Shown: in pieces, positions 20,210 to 28,677 of the stretch
Numbering within the stretch: position 1 is the first letter of the stretch
Layout: the number at the start of each line of letters is the position of its first letter
Source of the DNA: Xanthomonas campestris pv. badrii
GTDB taxonomy: Bacteria > Pseudomonadota > Gammaproteobacteria > Xanthomonadales > Xanthomonadaceae
Direction: 5' to 3'
Length of the DNA: 64,000 bases
Assembly: GCF_012848175.1 (NCBI RefSeq)
Contig: NZ_CP051651.1
Location: forward strand, 558,001-622,000
The notes under the pieces: generated by a model
What the model saw: the letters and a program-made list of their open reading frames with translations, nothing else
Told to the model about the DNA's origin: nothing
Database searches by the model: none
Translations under genes and position numbers: made by a program

Positions 20210-20915
20210 CCCTGCTGCCATCCCGCCCGCCCGCGTGTTGATCATCGACGATGAGCCGCAAATCCGCCGTTTTCTCGACATCAGCCTGCGTGCGCAGGGG
20301 TACCGCGTGCTGCAGGCCGGCACCGCCGAAGAAGGCCTGGCCACGCTGGCCGGGCAGGGCGCCGAACTGGTGGTGCTGGATATCGGCCTGCCCGATCGCG
20401 ACGGCCACGAGGTGCTGCGCGAGATCCGCCAATGGTCCAGCGTGCCGGTGATCATGCTCACCGTCCGCGCCGGCGAAGCCGAAAAGGTCGCCGCACTCGA
20501 TGCCGGCGCCAACGACTACGTCACCAAACCCTTCGGCGTGCAGGAACTGATGGCGCGCATCCGCGCGCTGCTGCGTCAGTCCGGCGCCGGCAGCACGGTG
20601 GAAGAAAGCGTGTTCGACGACGGCCGCCTGCATATCCACCTGGGCCTGCGCGAAGTCACCCTCAATGGCGAAGCGGTGCCGCTCAGCCGCAAGGAATACG
20701 CCCTGCTCGCGCTGCTGCTCAAGCACGCCGGCCGCGTGGTGACGCAACCGCAGTTGCTGCGCGAAGTGTGGGGCCCCACCCACGAAGAAGACACCCATTA
20801 CCTGCGCATCCTGCTCGGCAAGCTGCGCCAGAAACTGCACGACGATGCCGCCGACCCGCATTACATCGTCACCGAGCCGGGCGTGGGGCTGCGGTTTATC
20901 GGTGTGACGCGCTGA
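20199..20915 (+). CDS. kdpE: Response regulator KdpE
   Basis: A 238-residue OmpR/PhoB-type regulator that activates kdpFABC. The receiver domain has the acidic pair IIDDEP and the phospho-acceptor Asp61 in VVLDIGLPDRDG, and the conserved Lys in NDYVTKPFG. The C-terminal winged helix contains LSRKEYALLALLLKHAGRVV and HYLRILLGKLRQKL. The ATG at 20199 inside the kdpD end was chosen because the preceding in-frame codons have no family similarity. Confidence 0.96.
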   Translation: MPTDPAAIPPARVLIIDDEPQIRRFLDISLRAQGYRVLQAGTAEEGLATLAGQGAELVVLDIGLPDRDGHEVLREIRQWSSVPVIMLTVRAGEAEKVAALDAGANDYVTKPFGVQELMARIRALLRQSGAGSTVEESVFDDGRLHIHLGLREVTLNGEAVPLSRKEYALLALLLKHAGRVVTQPQLLREVWGPTHEEDTHYLRILLGKLRQKLHDDAADPHYIVTEPGVGLRFIGVTR

Positions 20916-20952
20916 GCGTATCTGGTGCGCCGGAGATGGATGACTGCGTGTA

Positions 20953-21567
20953 TCAGGGGACGCGTTGCTGCCTGTAATCGACGGTGCCTTCGACGTACAG
21001 GATCATCTGCGCACACAGTTGCAGTCCGTGGTACCAGGGAAGGAAGTCATTGAGGGGGAGTCCAGCCATTGCAGCGTCGATGGTAAAGCTGCGCCATCGG
21101 ACGGGAAGCTTGCTTTTGTTTCCGAAGTTCCATGCATTGTTGTGGCTGAAGGCGTTACGCAGATGCATCGCGAAGGCAAACCAGTCTTGGTCGCGTAATT
21201 CTTTGAACTCTTGCTTAGCCGCAGCGTAGTCCCCGGTCGCGGCCACGCTCTCCGACAGCATGCGCGCGTAAGCCGCGTCCATCGTCGAACGCGCCAGTCC
21301 AGCATGTACGGCAGCGTTGAAGGTTACGCGATACCCGTTCCCTGCCGACTCTGGAGACGTGTCGCCTTGGGTGATGGTGAAGCCCGATTCGGTGATATGG
21401 ATGCGGTGTCGCGCTATTTCCGGGCCAGTCTCCGACGAGGTCAGCAGCGCATAACCTGCAGCGCTGTAGTGAAATGCATCGCGTGCTATCAACAGCCGTT
21501 CCAGCGCCTTGTTGCGGTGCGGATCGAGCGCGTTCCGAAGAAATTTGTTCATGGAGTGAGTATCCAT
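20953..21567 (-). CDS. Hypothetical protein with a HEPN-like RNAFSH motif
   Basis: A 204-residue protein I do not recognise. No signal peptide or membrane helix is visible. Near the C-terminal third is an aromatic-rich helix DWFAFAMHLRNAFSHNNAWN; R137-NAFS-H142 fits the R-x4-6-H pattern of HEPN domains, some of which are RNases in toxin or defence systems. Composition is less GC-biased than the neighbours, which may mean later acquisition. Met at 21552 (five residues in) is an alternative start. It begins 7 bp after the FAD oxidase stop and could be co-transcribed with it. The HEPN assignment is an inference from one motif. Confidence 0.5.
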   Translation of the reverse strand: MDTHSMNKFLRNALDPHRNKALERLLIARDAFHYSAAGYALLTSSETGPEIARHRIHITESGFTITQGDTSPESAGNGYRVTFNAAVHAGLARSTMDAAYARMLSESVAATGDYAAAKQEFKELRDQDWFAFAMHLRNAFSHNNAWNFGNKSKLPVRWRSFTIDAAMAGLPLNDFLPWYHGLQLCAQMILYVEGTVDYRQQRVP

Positions 21568-21574
21568 AAGATTG

Positions 21575-22969
21575 TCACTGTGCGGGCAAGGTGGGCAACA
21601 CCTTACCCGGATTCAAAATGCCATCCGGATCCAGCGCCGCCTTGATCGCGCGCATCGCCGCCAGCGTGGCCGGGTCGAAGGCCTGGGTCATGAAGTCGCG
21701 CTTGGCCACGCCGATGCCGTGCTCGCCGGAGAGTGTGCCTTCCAGCGACAGCACCAGCGCGAACACGCGCGGCAATGCGGCGTGAGCGCGTGCGTTTTCA
21801 TCGGCATCGTCCGGGTCGTACATGATGTTGACGTGCAGGTTGCCGTTGCCGGCATGGCCGAAGGCGACGATGGGCAGCGCGAATTCCGCCGCCAGTGCTT
21901 CCACCCCGGCGACCAGCGCAGGAATGCGCGACACCGGCACCACCACGTCTTCGTTGATCTTGCCTGGCTTGATGGTGCGCAGTGCCGGCGATAATGCGCG
22001 CCGCGCAGCCCACAGCTTGTCGCGCGCGCTGCCGTCGGCGGCCACGTCCAGGCTCAGCACGCCCTCGCCATCGGCTGCGTCATGCAGGGCCTGCAACGCA
22101 TAGGGCAGGGTGTCGTGATCGCCATCGGCTTCGATCAACAACATCGCGCCGGACTCGGGCACGTCGCTGCCATTGCGACGCAGCAGCGCAATGGCGCTGG
22201 CATCCATGAATTCCAGCATCGTCGGCGTGGTCGGTTGCGCCATCACCCGCGACACCGCTGCCGCCGCGCTGGCCGCATCGCGGTACAAGGCGCGCAGCCC
22301 GGCTTGCGCCACCGCGCGCGGCGTCAGCTTCAAGGTCGCTTCGACGATGATCGCCAGGGTGCCCTCGCTGCCGACCAATAGATGCGTGAGGTCGTAACCG
22401 GTGGAATTCTTGGTGTATGCACCGCCGCAGCGGATGACTTCGCCGGTGCCGGTGACGGCGACAAGGCCGAGCACGTTGTCGCGGGTGGCGCCATATTTCA
22501 CCGCGCGCGGGCCGCCGGCATTGGTGGACAGATTGCCGCCGACGCTGCAGATGTCCGCGCTGGACGGATCCGGCGGCCAGAACAGGCCATGCGGCTGCAA
22601 GGCCTGCTGCAATTGGCCGTTGAGCAGGCCCGGTTGCACGATGGCGCAGCGATCGGCCGGACGCAGCGCAAGGATGCGATCCATGCGTGCCATCGACATC
22701 ACCACGCCGCCGGAAAACGGCACCGCCGCACCGGTGGTGCCGGTGCCGGCGCCGCGCGCCACGATCGGCACGCCATGCGCGCGGCAGGCCTGCACGATCG
22801 CCACCACATCCTCGGTATCGCCCGGCAAGGCGACGGCGGCGGGCAACGCCCAGCGGCGCGAATCGTCCTCGCCATAGCGGCGGCGCGCGTCGTTGCCGGT
22901 CAACCAGCCATCGGCACCGAGGCGCGCTGCCAACAGGTCGGACAGTGCGGCGGGAAGTACGTCGGTCAT
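21575..22969 (-). CDS. FAD-linked oxidase, GlcD / D-lactate dehydrogenase type
   Basis: A 464-residue flavoprotein of the vanillyl-alcohol-oxidase superfamily. The FAD-binding N-terminal part has VARGAGTGTTGAAVPFSGG and SVGGNLSTNAGGPRAVKYG, then LLVGSEGTLAII. The C-terminal cap has HAGNGNLHVN and SGEHGIGVAKRDFM, where the histidines take part in 2-hydroxyacid oxidation. Substrate may be D-lactate, glycolate or D-2-hydroxyglutarate; sequence alone does not decide. There is no GlcE/GlcF partner next to it. The ATG at 22969 gives the usual start (MTDVLPAALSDLLA). It overlaps the membrane hydrolase gene end by 4 bp. Confidence 0.88.
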   Translation of the reverse strand: MTDVLPAALSDLLAARLGADGWLTGNDARRRYGEDDSRRWALPAAVALPGDTEDVVAIVQACRAHGVPIVARGAGTGTTGAAVPFSGGVVMSMARMDRILALRPADRCAIVQPGLLNGQLQQALQPHGLFWPPDPSSADICSVGGNLSTNAGGPRAVKYGATRDNVLGLVAVTGTGEVIRCGGAYTKNSTGYDLTHLLVGSEGTLAIIVEATLKLTPRAVAQAGLRALYRDAASAAAAVSRVMAQPTTPTMLEFMDASAIALLRRNGSDVPESGAMLLIEADGDHDTLPYALQALHDAADGEGVLSLDVAADGSARDKLWAARRALSPALRTIKPGKINEDVVVPVSRIPALVAGVEALAAEFALPIVAFGHAGNGNLHVNIMYDPDDADENARAHAALPRVFALVLSLEGTLSGEHGIGVAKRDFMTQAFDPATLAAMRAIKAALDPDGILNPGKVLPTLPAQ

Positions 22970-23505
22970 CGCATCTGATCCTGTGGTGTCGTGCGCTGGA
23001 TGCATCTCCAGCCCAGCATGGCGACGGTGAGCGGCAGCCAGACCCAACGCAGCTCGGAGAGCAGCGTGTTCAGGCCGCGCGCGTTGAAAAAGCCGCTGGC
23101 GAACGGCGACACGCGAATGGGCCGCCACGGTGCGAACCAGCGTGTCTGGTCCCACGGCCAGCCTAGTGCCACGCCCAGGCCGCCGGAGGTCATCGCATCC
23201 AGCAGCGGGTGCGATGCGGCGCAGACGAACAAAAACACAGCCGCCTGCACGGCATCGGCACGCAACAGCCGATGCGCCGCGCCGCCGAACAATGCCATCA
23301 CTGCGGCGAACAACAACGAGTGGCTGGCACCGCGATGGCCGAACGCGTCGGCATACGGGATGTGCAACGCAAAGGCCGCCACGTCGGCGTCTGGCAGCAT
23401 CGCCGCCAGCACACCGGCAGCCAGCAGGCGTGGCGAGATGCGGCCGCGTTCGCTGGCGCACCAAAGCGCAAGCGGAACCGCGGCGTGGGTCATGATGGTC
23501 GGCAT
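22966..23505 (-). CDS. Membrane-bound metal-dependent hydrolase (YdjM/DUF457 family)
   Basis: A 179-residue inner-membrane protein with the DUF457 layout: MPTIMTHAAVPLALW near the start, LPDADV, GHRGASHSLLFA and HPLLDAMTSGG, whose His/Asp residues probably bind metal. Three to four hydrophobic segments are visible. E. coli YdjM is a LexA-regulated member of unknown reaction. Two Met starts (23505 and 23493) are possible. It probably shares a transcript with the downstream FAD oxidase gene. Confidence 0.8.
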   Translation of the reverse strand: MPTIMTHAAVPLALWCASERGRISPRLLAAGVLAAMLPDADVAAFALHIPYADAFGHRGASHSLLFAAVMALFGGAAHRLLRADAVQAAVFLFVCAASHPLLDAMTSGGLGVALGWPWDQTRWFAPWRPIRVSPFASGFFNARGLNTLLSELRWVWLPLTVAMLGWRCIQRTTPQDQMR

Positions 23506-23533
23506 CGGATGGCGGTGCGGGCTTCTGGAAGAA

Positions 23534-23902
23534 TCAGCAATCGTCGGCGCGGAACGCGTCGCGGATCCAGTGCAGTTGCGGCGGTTCGCCACTGGCGTCC
23601 ACCACATCGAAGCGGCACGGCAGCGCTGCCAGTGCAGGGTGAGAGCCAAGAAACAACTGCGCCGCCAATACCAGCTTGCGGCGCTTGCGCAGATCCACCG
23701 ACGCCGCGCCGCCGCCGAAGCGGGCATCGCGGCGGTAGCGCACCTCCACGAACACCAGCATCTGGCCGTCGCGCATCACCAGATCCAGTTCGCCGCCGCG
23801 GTAGGTGGCATTGCCTGCCACCCGCCGCAGGCCGGCCTGCTCCAGCAACGCGCAGGCCGCGGCTTCCACCGCCGCCCCGCGTTGCTGGCGCGCTGCCGGC
23901 AT
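23534..23902 (-). CDS. yraN: YraN family protein (UPF0102)
   Basis: A 122-residue protein with a PD-(D/E)XK-nuclease-like core, [20 protein letters not shown], and [14 protein letters not shown]. YraN proteins are predicted endonucleases or Holliday-junction-binding proteins without a settled role. It lies 5 bp after lpoA, the conserved rsmI/lpoA/yraN neighbourhood. Confidence 0.92.
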   Translation of the reverse strand: MPAARQQRGAAVEAAACALLEQAGLRRVAGNATYRGGELDLVMRDGQMLVFVEVRYRRDARFGGGAASVDLRKRRKLVLAAQLFLGSHPALAALPCRFDVVDASGEPPQLHWIRDAFRADDC

Positions 23903-23907
23903 GGGCC

Positions 23908-25638
23908 TCAGCGGCCGTCGGCGATCGGCGTCGGGCGGCCACCGTTGAAGGTGGACCAGGCCGGCGTGCGCAACACATTGCCGAAGCCATCCAGATGCAG
24001 GGTGCCGGTGGCGCCGCGCAGGCCGCCATCGGTGCCGGTGGCGAGTTTTTCCAGATACGCACTGATCTTCCAGGCGTCGTAGCCGAACGCGAACAGGCGG
24101 GCGGCCGGGCCGCGTGCGCTGGGCAGCGTGCTGGCGACCTGGCTGGCCGCCGGCAGACCGGATACGCCCAGGGCGGTCCAGGTCTCGCTCGGGTAGACGA
24201 TGCCATCCAGCGCCAGGTCGTCTTCGACCTTGCCGGTGCCGGCCACCAGCTGCGAAGTGCCCACGCGCGATTTGCCGGCAAACCCGGCCAGCGCCAGCTG
24301 TGGGGCCAATGCGCGCGCGGTGTTGCCGCGTACCGCCAGGAACACCGCATCGGCGGTGCCGTAATTGCGCAGTTGCGCGCCGATGTCGCCCGGCGCATCG
24401 GCCACGCTGATGCTGCCGACCACCGTGCCACCGCGTTCGCTGAAGCGGTCGCGGAAGGCCTTGATGGTGCGCTTGCCGTTGTCGTCGCTGGTGCCAACGA
24501 TCAGCACGTTGCGGCGCTCGCGCGAGAGCAGGTATTCGGCGGCCATGATGCCGTCGTCTTCCGGCGCCAGCGAGAAGCCCGCGCTACCGGTCGGCGGTGC
24601 CTTGTTGTCGGCGGGGCGGTTGAGCGCCAGCACCGGCACCGCAAGCTGACCGCGCGCGAACAACGCGCTGACCTCGTCGCGACCCAATGGGCCGACCACG
24701 TAATCGACACCAGCGTTCACTGCCTTGTCGTAGGCGGCGTTGGCACCGGCGGCGGTGCCGGCGGTGTCGAAGAACTGCACCTCCGGGCGGCGGCGGGTTT
24801 CGGCGTAATAGCCGGCCAGCAGGCCATCTCGCACCGGGGCAGAGGCGGTGGCCAGGTTGCCGGTGAGCGGCAACAACACGCCCAGCTTGACCGGCGGGCG
24901 ATACCCGTCGCGCTCGGCTGGCGGACGCTTGCTGGTGTCGAAGCCCCATTGCGCATCGCGCTCGAACGCGCGCGGCAGCCCGAGCCCGCGGCTGATCAGC
25001 GCGCGTCCGGCGAAGTTGTACAGCGGGTCGCCGGCCGGCAGTGCGGCGGTACGGCCTTTGAGCGTTGCATCGTCCAGCGCGGCCAGCAGGCGCACGATGG
25101 CGCGCTGGTTGTCGCTGCGCGCGGTGCCGGTCAGGCTGGCGTCGGCGCGCGCACGCGCGGCGGCGGCGCCGAACAGGTCGCCGGTGGCTTCCAGTGCGGC
25201 GGCGTGGGCCAGCAGCCAGCGCGTCTGCAGCGGCTGGGTCAGCCCCTGCGGACTGTCGCCCAGCGCCTGCAGCGCTTGCGCGCCCTGCTTGTCGATCACC
25301 GCCAGCTCGCCGGTCAGCAGCCCGAAGCGGGCGCGGTCTTCGCCGCTCAGGTGGCGTGCGTTGACCTGCGCCAGCAGCGTGCGCGCACGCGCATCGTCGC
25401 CGGCGTCGTGCCAGCCGAACGCGGCGGCGGCCAGCAAGCGGCTGCGCTGCGCACCACTGGCGCTGGCGGCCTCGGCTTCCAGCTGCTGCGCCGCCTCGCG
25501 CGGCTTGCCCTGGTCCAGCAGCGCCAGCGCCGCGCTCTGCGTCGGCGAGGCGGTCTGGGTGACACTGCTGGTGGCGCAGCCGGCGGCCAGCATGACCAGC
25601 AGCGACAGGGCGGAGATCCTTGCAACACGCTTGTTCAT
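23908..25638 (-). CDS. lpoA: Penicillin-binding protein activator LpoA, outer-membrane lipoprotein
   Basis: A 576-residue lipoprotein. The signal peptide [20 protein letters not shown] ends in a lipobox (LAAGC, Cys21). An N-terminal TPR-like helical part (about 30-240) is followed by a periplasmic-binding-protein fold ([20 protein letters not shown] onwards, about 300-570). LpoA activates PBP1a from the outer membrane in enterobacteria. The start at 25638 places the lipobox correctly; longer in-frame extensions upstream overlap the divergent rsmI and are rejected. It is divergent from rsmI with 82 bp between starts. Confidence 0.92.
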   Translation of the reverse strand: MNKRVARISALSLLVMLAAGCATSSVTQTASPTQSAALALLDQGKPREAAQQLEAEAASASGAQRSRLLAAAAFGWHDAGDDARARTLLAQVNARHLSGEDRARFGLLTGELAVIDKQGAQALQALGDSPQGLTQPLQTRWLLAHAAALEATGDLFGAAAARARADASLTGTARSDNQRAIVRLLAALDDATLKGRTAALPAGDPLYNFAGRALISRGLGLPRAFERDAQWGFDTSKRPPAERDGYRPPVKLGVLLPLTGNLATASAPVRDGLLAGYYAETRRRPEVQFFDTAGTAAGANAAYDKAVNAGVDYVVGPLGRDEVSALFARGQLAVPVLALNRPADNKAPPTGSAGFSLAPEDDGIMAAEYLLSRERRNVLIVGTSDDNGKRTIKAFRDRFSERGGTVVGSISVADAPGDIGAQLRNYGTADAVFLAVRGNTARALAPQLALAGFAGKSRVGTSQLVAGTGKVEDDLALDGIVYPSETWTALGVSGLPAASQVASTLPSARGPAARLFAFGYDAWKISAYLEKLATGTDGGLRGATGTLHLDGFGNVLRTPAWSTFNGGRPTPIADGR

Positions 25639-25720
25639 TTCAGATCCATTGGACAGGGGCCGCCAGGGCGGTCCGTTGAAAACCGCTACGATTCTACCCT
25701 TTGCCCCCGGAAGACCGCTG

Positions 25721-26542
25721 ATGATGTCCCCTGGAACCCTGCACGTGGTCGCCACGCCGATCGGCAACCTGGCCGACCTGTCGCCCCGCGCGCAGGAGGT
25801 GTTGCGTGGCGTGGCCGCGATCTGCGCCGAAGACACCCGCCACACCCGCCAGTTGCTCAGCCATTTCGGCATCGACCGCCCGCTGCTGGCCCTGCACGAC
25901 CACAACGAAGAGGCCATGTCCGAGCGCATCGTGGCGCGCCTGCGCGAGGGCGAGTCGCTGGCCATCGTCAGCGACGCCGGCACCCCGCTGGTCAGCGACC
26001 CCGGCTTCAAGCTGGTGCGCGCCGCCCGCGCGGCCGGCATCAAGGTCAGCCCCGTACCCGGCGCCTGTGCGGCGATTGCCGCGCTCAGTGTGGCCGGCCT
26101 GCCCAGCGACCGCTTCGGCTTCGAAGGCTTCCTGCCGGCCAAGAGTGCCGCCCGCCGCGAGCGCCTGGCGCACCTGGCCGGCGAGACCCGCACCCTGGTG
26201 TTCTACGAATCCTCGCACCGCATCGTCGACTCGCTGGCCGACCTGCGCCTGGCCTTCGGCGACGACCGCCCGGCGGTGATCGCCCGCGAACTCACCAAAC
26301 TGTTCGAAACCGTGCTCGACGGCACCCTGGCGCAGCTGCAGGCACAGGTCGAAGCCGACGACAACCAGCGCAAGGGCGAGTTCGTGGTGATGGTGCAGGG
26401 CGCCACCGACGCCGCCGACGGCCAGCTGGCCGAAGGCCGCCGCGTCTACGCCAAGCTCGCCGAACACCTGCCGCCGTCCACCGCCGCCAAGCTGGCCGCG
26501 GAGCTGACCGGTGCGCCGCGCAAGGCGTTGTATGGCGGCTAG
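25721..26542 (+). CDS. rsmI: 16S rRNA (cytidine1402-2'-O)-methyltransferase
   Basis: A 273-residue SAM-dependent methyltransferase acting on C1402 in the ribosomal P site. The motifs HVVATPIGNLADLSPRAQEV, CAEDTRHTRQLLSHFGI, VSDAGTPLVSDPGFKLV, PVPGACAAIAALSVAGLP and FYESSHRIVDSL follow the family. It is divergent from lpoA and lies just upstream of the RNase P RNA gene. The stretch 26543-26684 holds the rnpB promoter. Confidence 0.96.
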   Translation: MMSPGTLHVVATPIGNLADLSPRAQEVLRGVAAICAEDTRHTRQLLSHFGIDRPLLALHDHNEEAMSERIVARLREGESLAIVSDAGTPLVSDPGFKLVRAARAAGIKVSPVPGACAAIAALSVAGLPSDRFGFEGFLPAKSAARRERLAHLAGETRTLVFYESSHRIVDSLADLRLAFGDDRPAVIARELTKLFETVLDGTLAQLQAQVEADDNQRKGEFVVMVQGATDAADGQLAEGRRVYAKLAEHLPPSTAAKLAAELTGAPRKALYGG

Positions 26543-26671
26543 GTCTGACATCGCCGGAGCACGTTCGGCCGTGCTCGTGGTGTCTCCGCAAGCCTCTTCG
26601 CGCCCGGGTACGTTCCTACCGCGCCATCGCATGCTGGACGCGCTGCGCCGTTCTGCACAGCAGCGATAGCG

Positions 26672-26677
26672 TAGAAT
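26672..26677 (+). promoter_or_regulatory. -10 box of the rnpB promoter
   Basis: TAGAAT lies about 8 bp before the predicted 5' end of RNase P RNA. A TTCTGC at 26651-26656 could serve as -35 with a short 15-bp spacer. Confidence 0.5.
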
Positions 26678-26684
26678 GCGCCCC

Positions 26685-27113
26685 GGCGGAGTCGGCCAGA
26701 CAGTCGCGTCACTCGCAAGGGTGCCGAGGAAAGTCCGGGCTCCACAGGGCAAGGTGCCAGGTAACGCCTGGGCGGCGCAAGCCGACGGAAAGTGCAACAG
26801 AAAGATACCGCCTACGTCCCTCGTCACCCCTCTGCCGCCGCTGGAACGTGCCGGCGATGCATCGCATCGCCAAGTGCGCCCGGAGGCCGCAGAGGGGTGG
26901 CGAGGGGCCGGTAAGGGTGAAATGGTGCGGTAAGAGCGCACCGCGAGTCCGGTAACGGACCGGCACGGCAAACCCCACCTGGAGCAAGACCAAATAGGGA
27001 TCCATTGGCGTGGCCCGCGCTGGATCCGGGTAGGTTGCTTGAGCGCTGCGGTGACGTAGCGCCTAGACGAATGACTGTCCACGACAGAACCCGGCTTATC
27101 GGCCGGCTCCGCC
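26685..27113 (+). ncRNA. rnpB: RNase P RNA, bacterial type A
   Basis: Conserved blocks are present in order: GGCGGAGTCGGCCAGACAGT at the 5' end, GAGGAAAGTCCGGGCTCC, GGGCAAGGTGCCAGGTAACG, CCGACGGAAAGTGCAACAGA, GGTGAAATGGTGCGGTAAGA, GCGCACCGCGAGTCCGGTAA, GAGCAAGACCAAATAGGGA and the closing GACAGAACCCGGCTTATCGG. The 3' end CCGGCTCCGCC pairs with the 5' GGCGGAGTCGG. It is the catalytic RNA that matures tRNA 5' ends. The 3' end is marked by the terminator that follows. Confidence 0.97.
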
Positions 27114-27144
27114 GCCTTTTTTGGGCGTAGGCCCAAAAAAGGCG
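27114..27144 (+). terminator. rnpB terminator
   Basis: CGCCTTTTTTGGGC and GCCCAAAAAAGGCG form a perfect 14-bp inverted repeat around GTAG. Because the stem itself contains T6 and A6, it works as a bidirectional rho-independent signal. Confidence 0.75.
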
Positions 27145-27153
27145 CCCACGCTT

Positions 27154-27920
27154 CGTACCGCCGTTGGCGGTACAAAACGCGGGTCCCGCTCCGTGGCATG
27201 CCAGAACCCCGCGGCTGTCGCCGCGCCCCCTTGACTCAAGGGGGCTTGCAGGTAGGTGGTTGGCTGGGGTGCTTGCGCGCTACCTGATCTGCTCCCTTCC
27301 ACCGCTTGCGGGGGAAGGTGCCCGAAGGGCGGATGGGGGGAGCAGTTCGTACCGGTTGCGGCAATAAAAAAGCGTGGGTCCCGGCTCCGGGCATGCCAAA
27401 ACCCGCGGCTGTCGCCGCGCCCCCTTGACGCAAGGGGGCTTGCAGGTAGGTGGTTGGCTGGGGTGCTTGCGCGCTATCTGATCTGCTCCCTTCCACCGCT
27501 TGCGGGGGAAGGTGCCCGAAGGGCGGATGGGGGGAGCAGTTCGTACCGGTTGCGGCAATAAAAAAGCGTGGGTCCCGGCTCCGGGCATGCCAAAACCCGC
27601 GGCTGTCGCCGCGCCCCCTTGACGCAAGGGGGCTTGCAGGTAGGTGGTTGGCTGGGGTGCTTGCGCGCTATCTGATCTGCTCCCTTCCACCGCTTGCGGG
27701 GGAAGGAGCCCGAAGGGCGGATGGGGGAGCAGTTCGTACCGGTTGCGGCAATAAAAAAGCGTGGGTCCCGGCTCCGTGCATGCCACAACCCCCGCGGCTG
27801 TCGCCGCGCCCCCTCGACTCAAGGGGTTGCAGATGGGTGGTTGGCCGGGGTGCTTGCGCGCTACCTGATCCACTCCCTTCCACCGCTTGCGGGGGAAGGT
27901 GCCCGAAGGGCGGATGGGGG
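27154..27920 (+). repeat. Four tandem copies of a ~194-bp unit downstream of rnpB
   Basis: The marker GCGTGGGTCC recurs at 27372, 27566 and 27759, and a diverged copy (GCGGGTCC) sits at about 27178, giving periods of 194, 194 and 193 bp. Copies 2 and 3 are almost identical; 1 and 4 are diverged or truncated. Each unit holds several inverted repeats (GCGGCTGTCGCCGC, CCCCCTTGACGCAAGGGGG, CCTTCCACCGCTTGCGGGGG) and an AT-rich CAATAAAAAAG. No protein is encoded; open frames across it are by-products of the periodicity. The gap 27921-28063 up to ccdB shows nothing further. Confidence 0.93.
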
Positions 27921-28063
27921 CGAGTGTTTCGCTCTGGCCGTCCTGGCGGCAAATCGGGCGTCACGCGCTGCGATCCTGGATCAACCGATGCTTCAGCGTG
28001 CGCAACCAGCCGCGACCTGCGTCGTGGGTCTTCTCGCTCACGCTGCGGGTGTCAGCGTGCTGC

Positions 28064-28381
28064 CTAGCCGAATGAGCGAGTGAACAGCTCGTCCAGGGCG
28101 TCGACGATGCGCTGCCCTTCGTCCTTCAATGAGCCAGCCGGCTGGGTGAGTGCCGAGAGCGGGACCGAGGTCATTTCCAGCGGTTGCAGGACGACGCGGT
28201 GGCCGGCGACCACGAATTCGGGGGTGAAGCGGGATGGCGTCGGGGAGTGCGCGGATGTGCTGACCAATGGCACGACGACGCGGCGCGGGGAGGCATCGAA
28301 GATCTTCGACTGCACGACCACCACATAAGGAATGTTCTTGTTGCGTCCGACGTTGGCGTAGACATCGAACTGGTCGGTCAT
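28064..28381 (-). CDS. ccdB: CcdB-family toxin
   Basis: A 105-residue protein alignable by eye with F-plasmid CcdB, a gyrase poison: MTDQFDVYANVGRNKNIPYV, VVQSKIFDASPRRVVVPLVS, VVLQPLEMTSVPLSAL and the C-terminal helix DALDELFTRSFG. The F-plasmid protein ends in Trp-Gly-Ile, the residues that contact GyrA; here the end is Ser-Phe-Gly, so the gyrase-poisoning tip is not conserved. It overlaps the antitoxin gene by 4 bp (ATGA), the normal ccdAB organisation. Confidence 0.85.
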   Translation of the reverse strand: MTDQFDVYANVGRNKNIPYVVVVQSKIFDASPRRVVVPLVSTSAHSPTPSRFTPEFVVAGHRVVLQPLEMTSVPLSALTQPAGSLKDEGQRIVDALDELFTRSFG

Positions 28382-28629
28382 AGCGTGGAGAACTCGTCGG
28401 CAAAAGAGCCGTGCGCGTCGGTGAAGGTCTTCCATTCGCTCGCGGCGCGCTGCAACTCCATCGCCCTGGCGCTGTGGGTGTCGCGTTCCCTGGCTACGTA
28501 CTCGGCCAGCAATTCCTCCACCTTGGCCGACAGGTTGCCGGTCATCGCGCGGGCTTGCGAGGCCAGGTCGGCGTTGATGGTCAGATTCAGTGGCTTCTTC
28601 TGCGCAGAAACATCGTAGTAGCGGTTCAT
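28378..28629 (-). CDS. ccdA: CcdA-family antitoxin
   Basis: An 83-residue protein with an N-terminal ribbon-helix-helix segment (KKPLNLTINADLASQARAMT) and a charged C-terminal tail (ASEWKTFTDAHGSFADEFST) that in the family wraps around and neutralises CcdB. The dimer normally represses the operon promoter, which should lie in 28630-28677. It is translated first and coupled to the toxin. Confidence 0.87.
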   Translation of the reverse strand: MNRYYDVSAQKKPLNLTINADLASQARAMTGNLSAKVEELLAEYVARERDTHSARAMELQRAASEWKTFTDAHGSFADEFSTL

Positions 28630-28677
28630 GCGTTGGCTCCTCGGTCATGCGCACGCTATGCGCATGATTTTGGATTG

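Noticed and set aside
21575..23464. A single 629-codon protein joining the membrane hydrolase region and the FAD oxidase
   Set aside because: The first 165 codons are an out-of-frame reading of the DUF457 gene; the oxidase begins at 22969 with its normal N-terminus.
27154..27920. CRISPR or protein-coding tandem repeat
   Set aside because: Units of 194 bp are repeated entire without spacers and the frames change between copies because of a 193-bp period.
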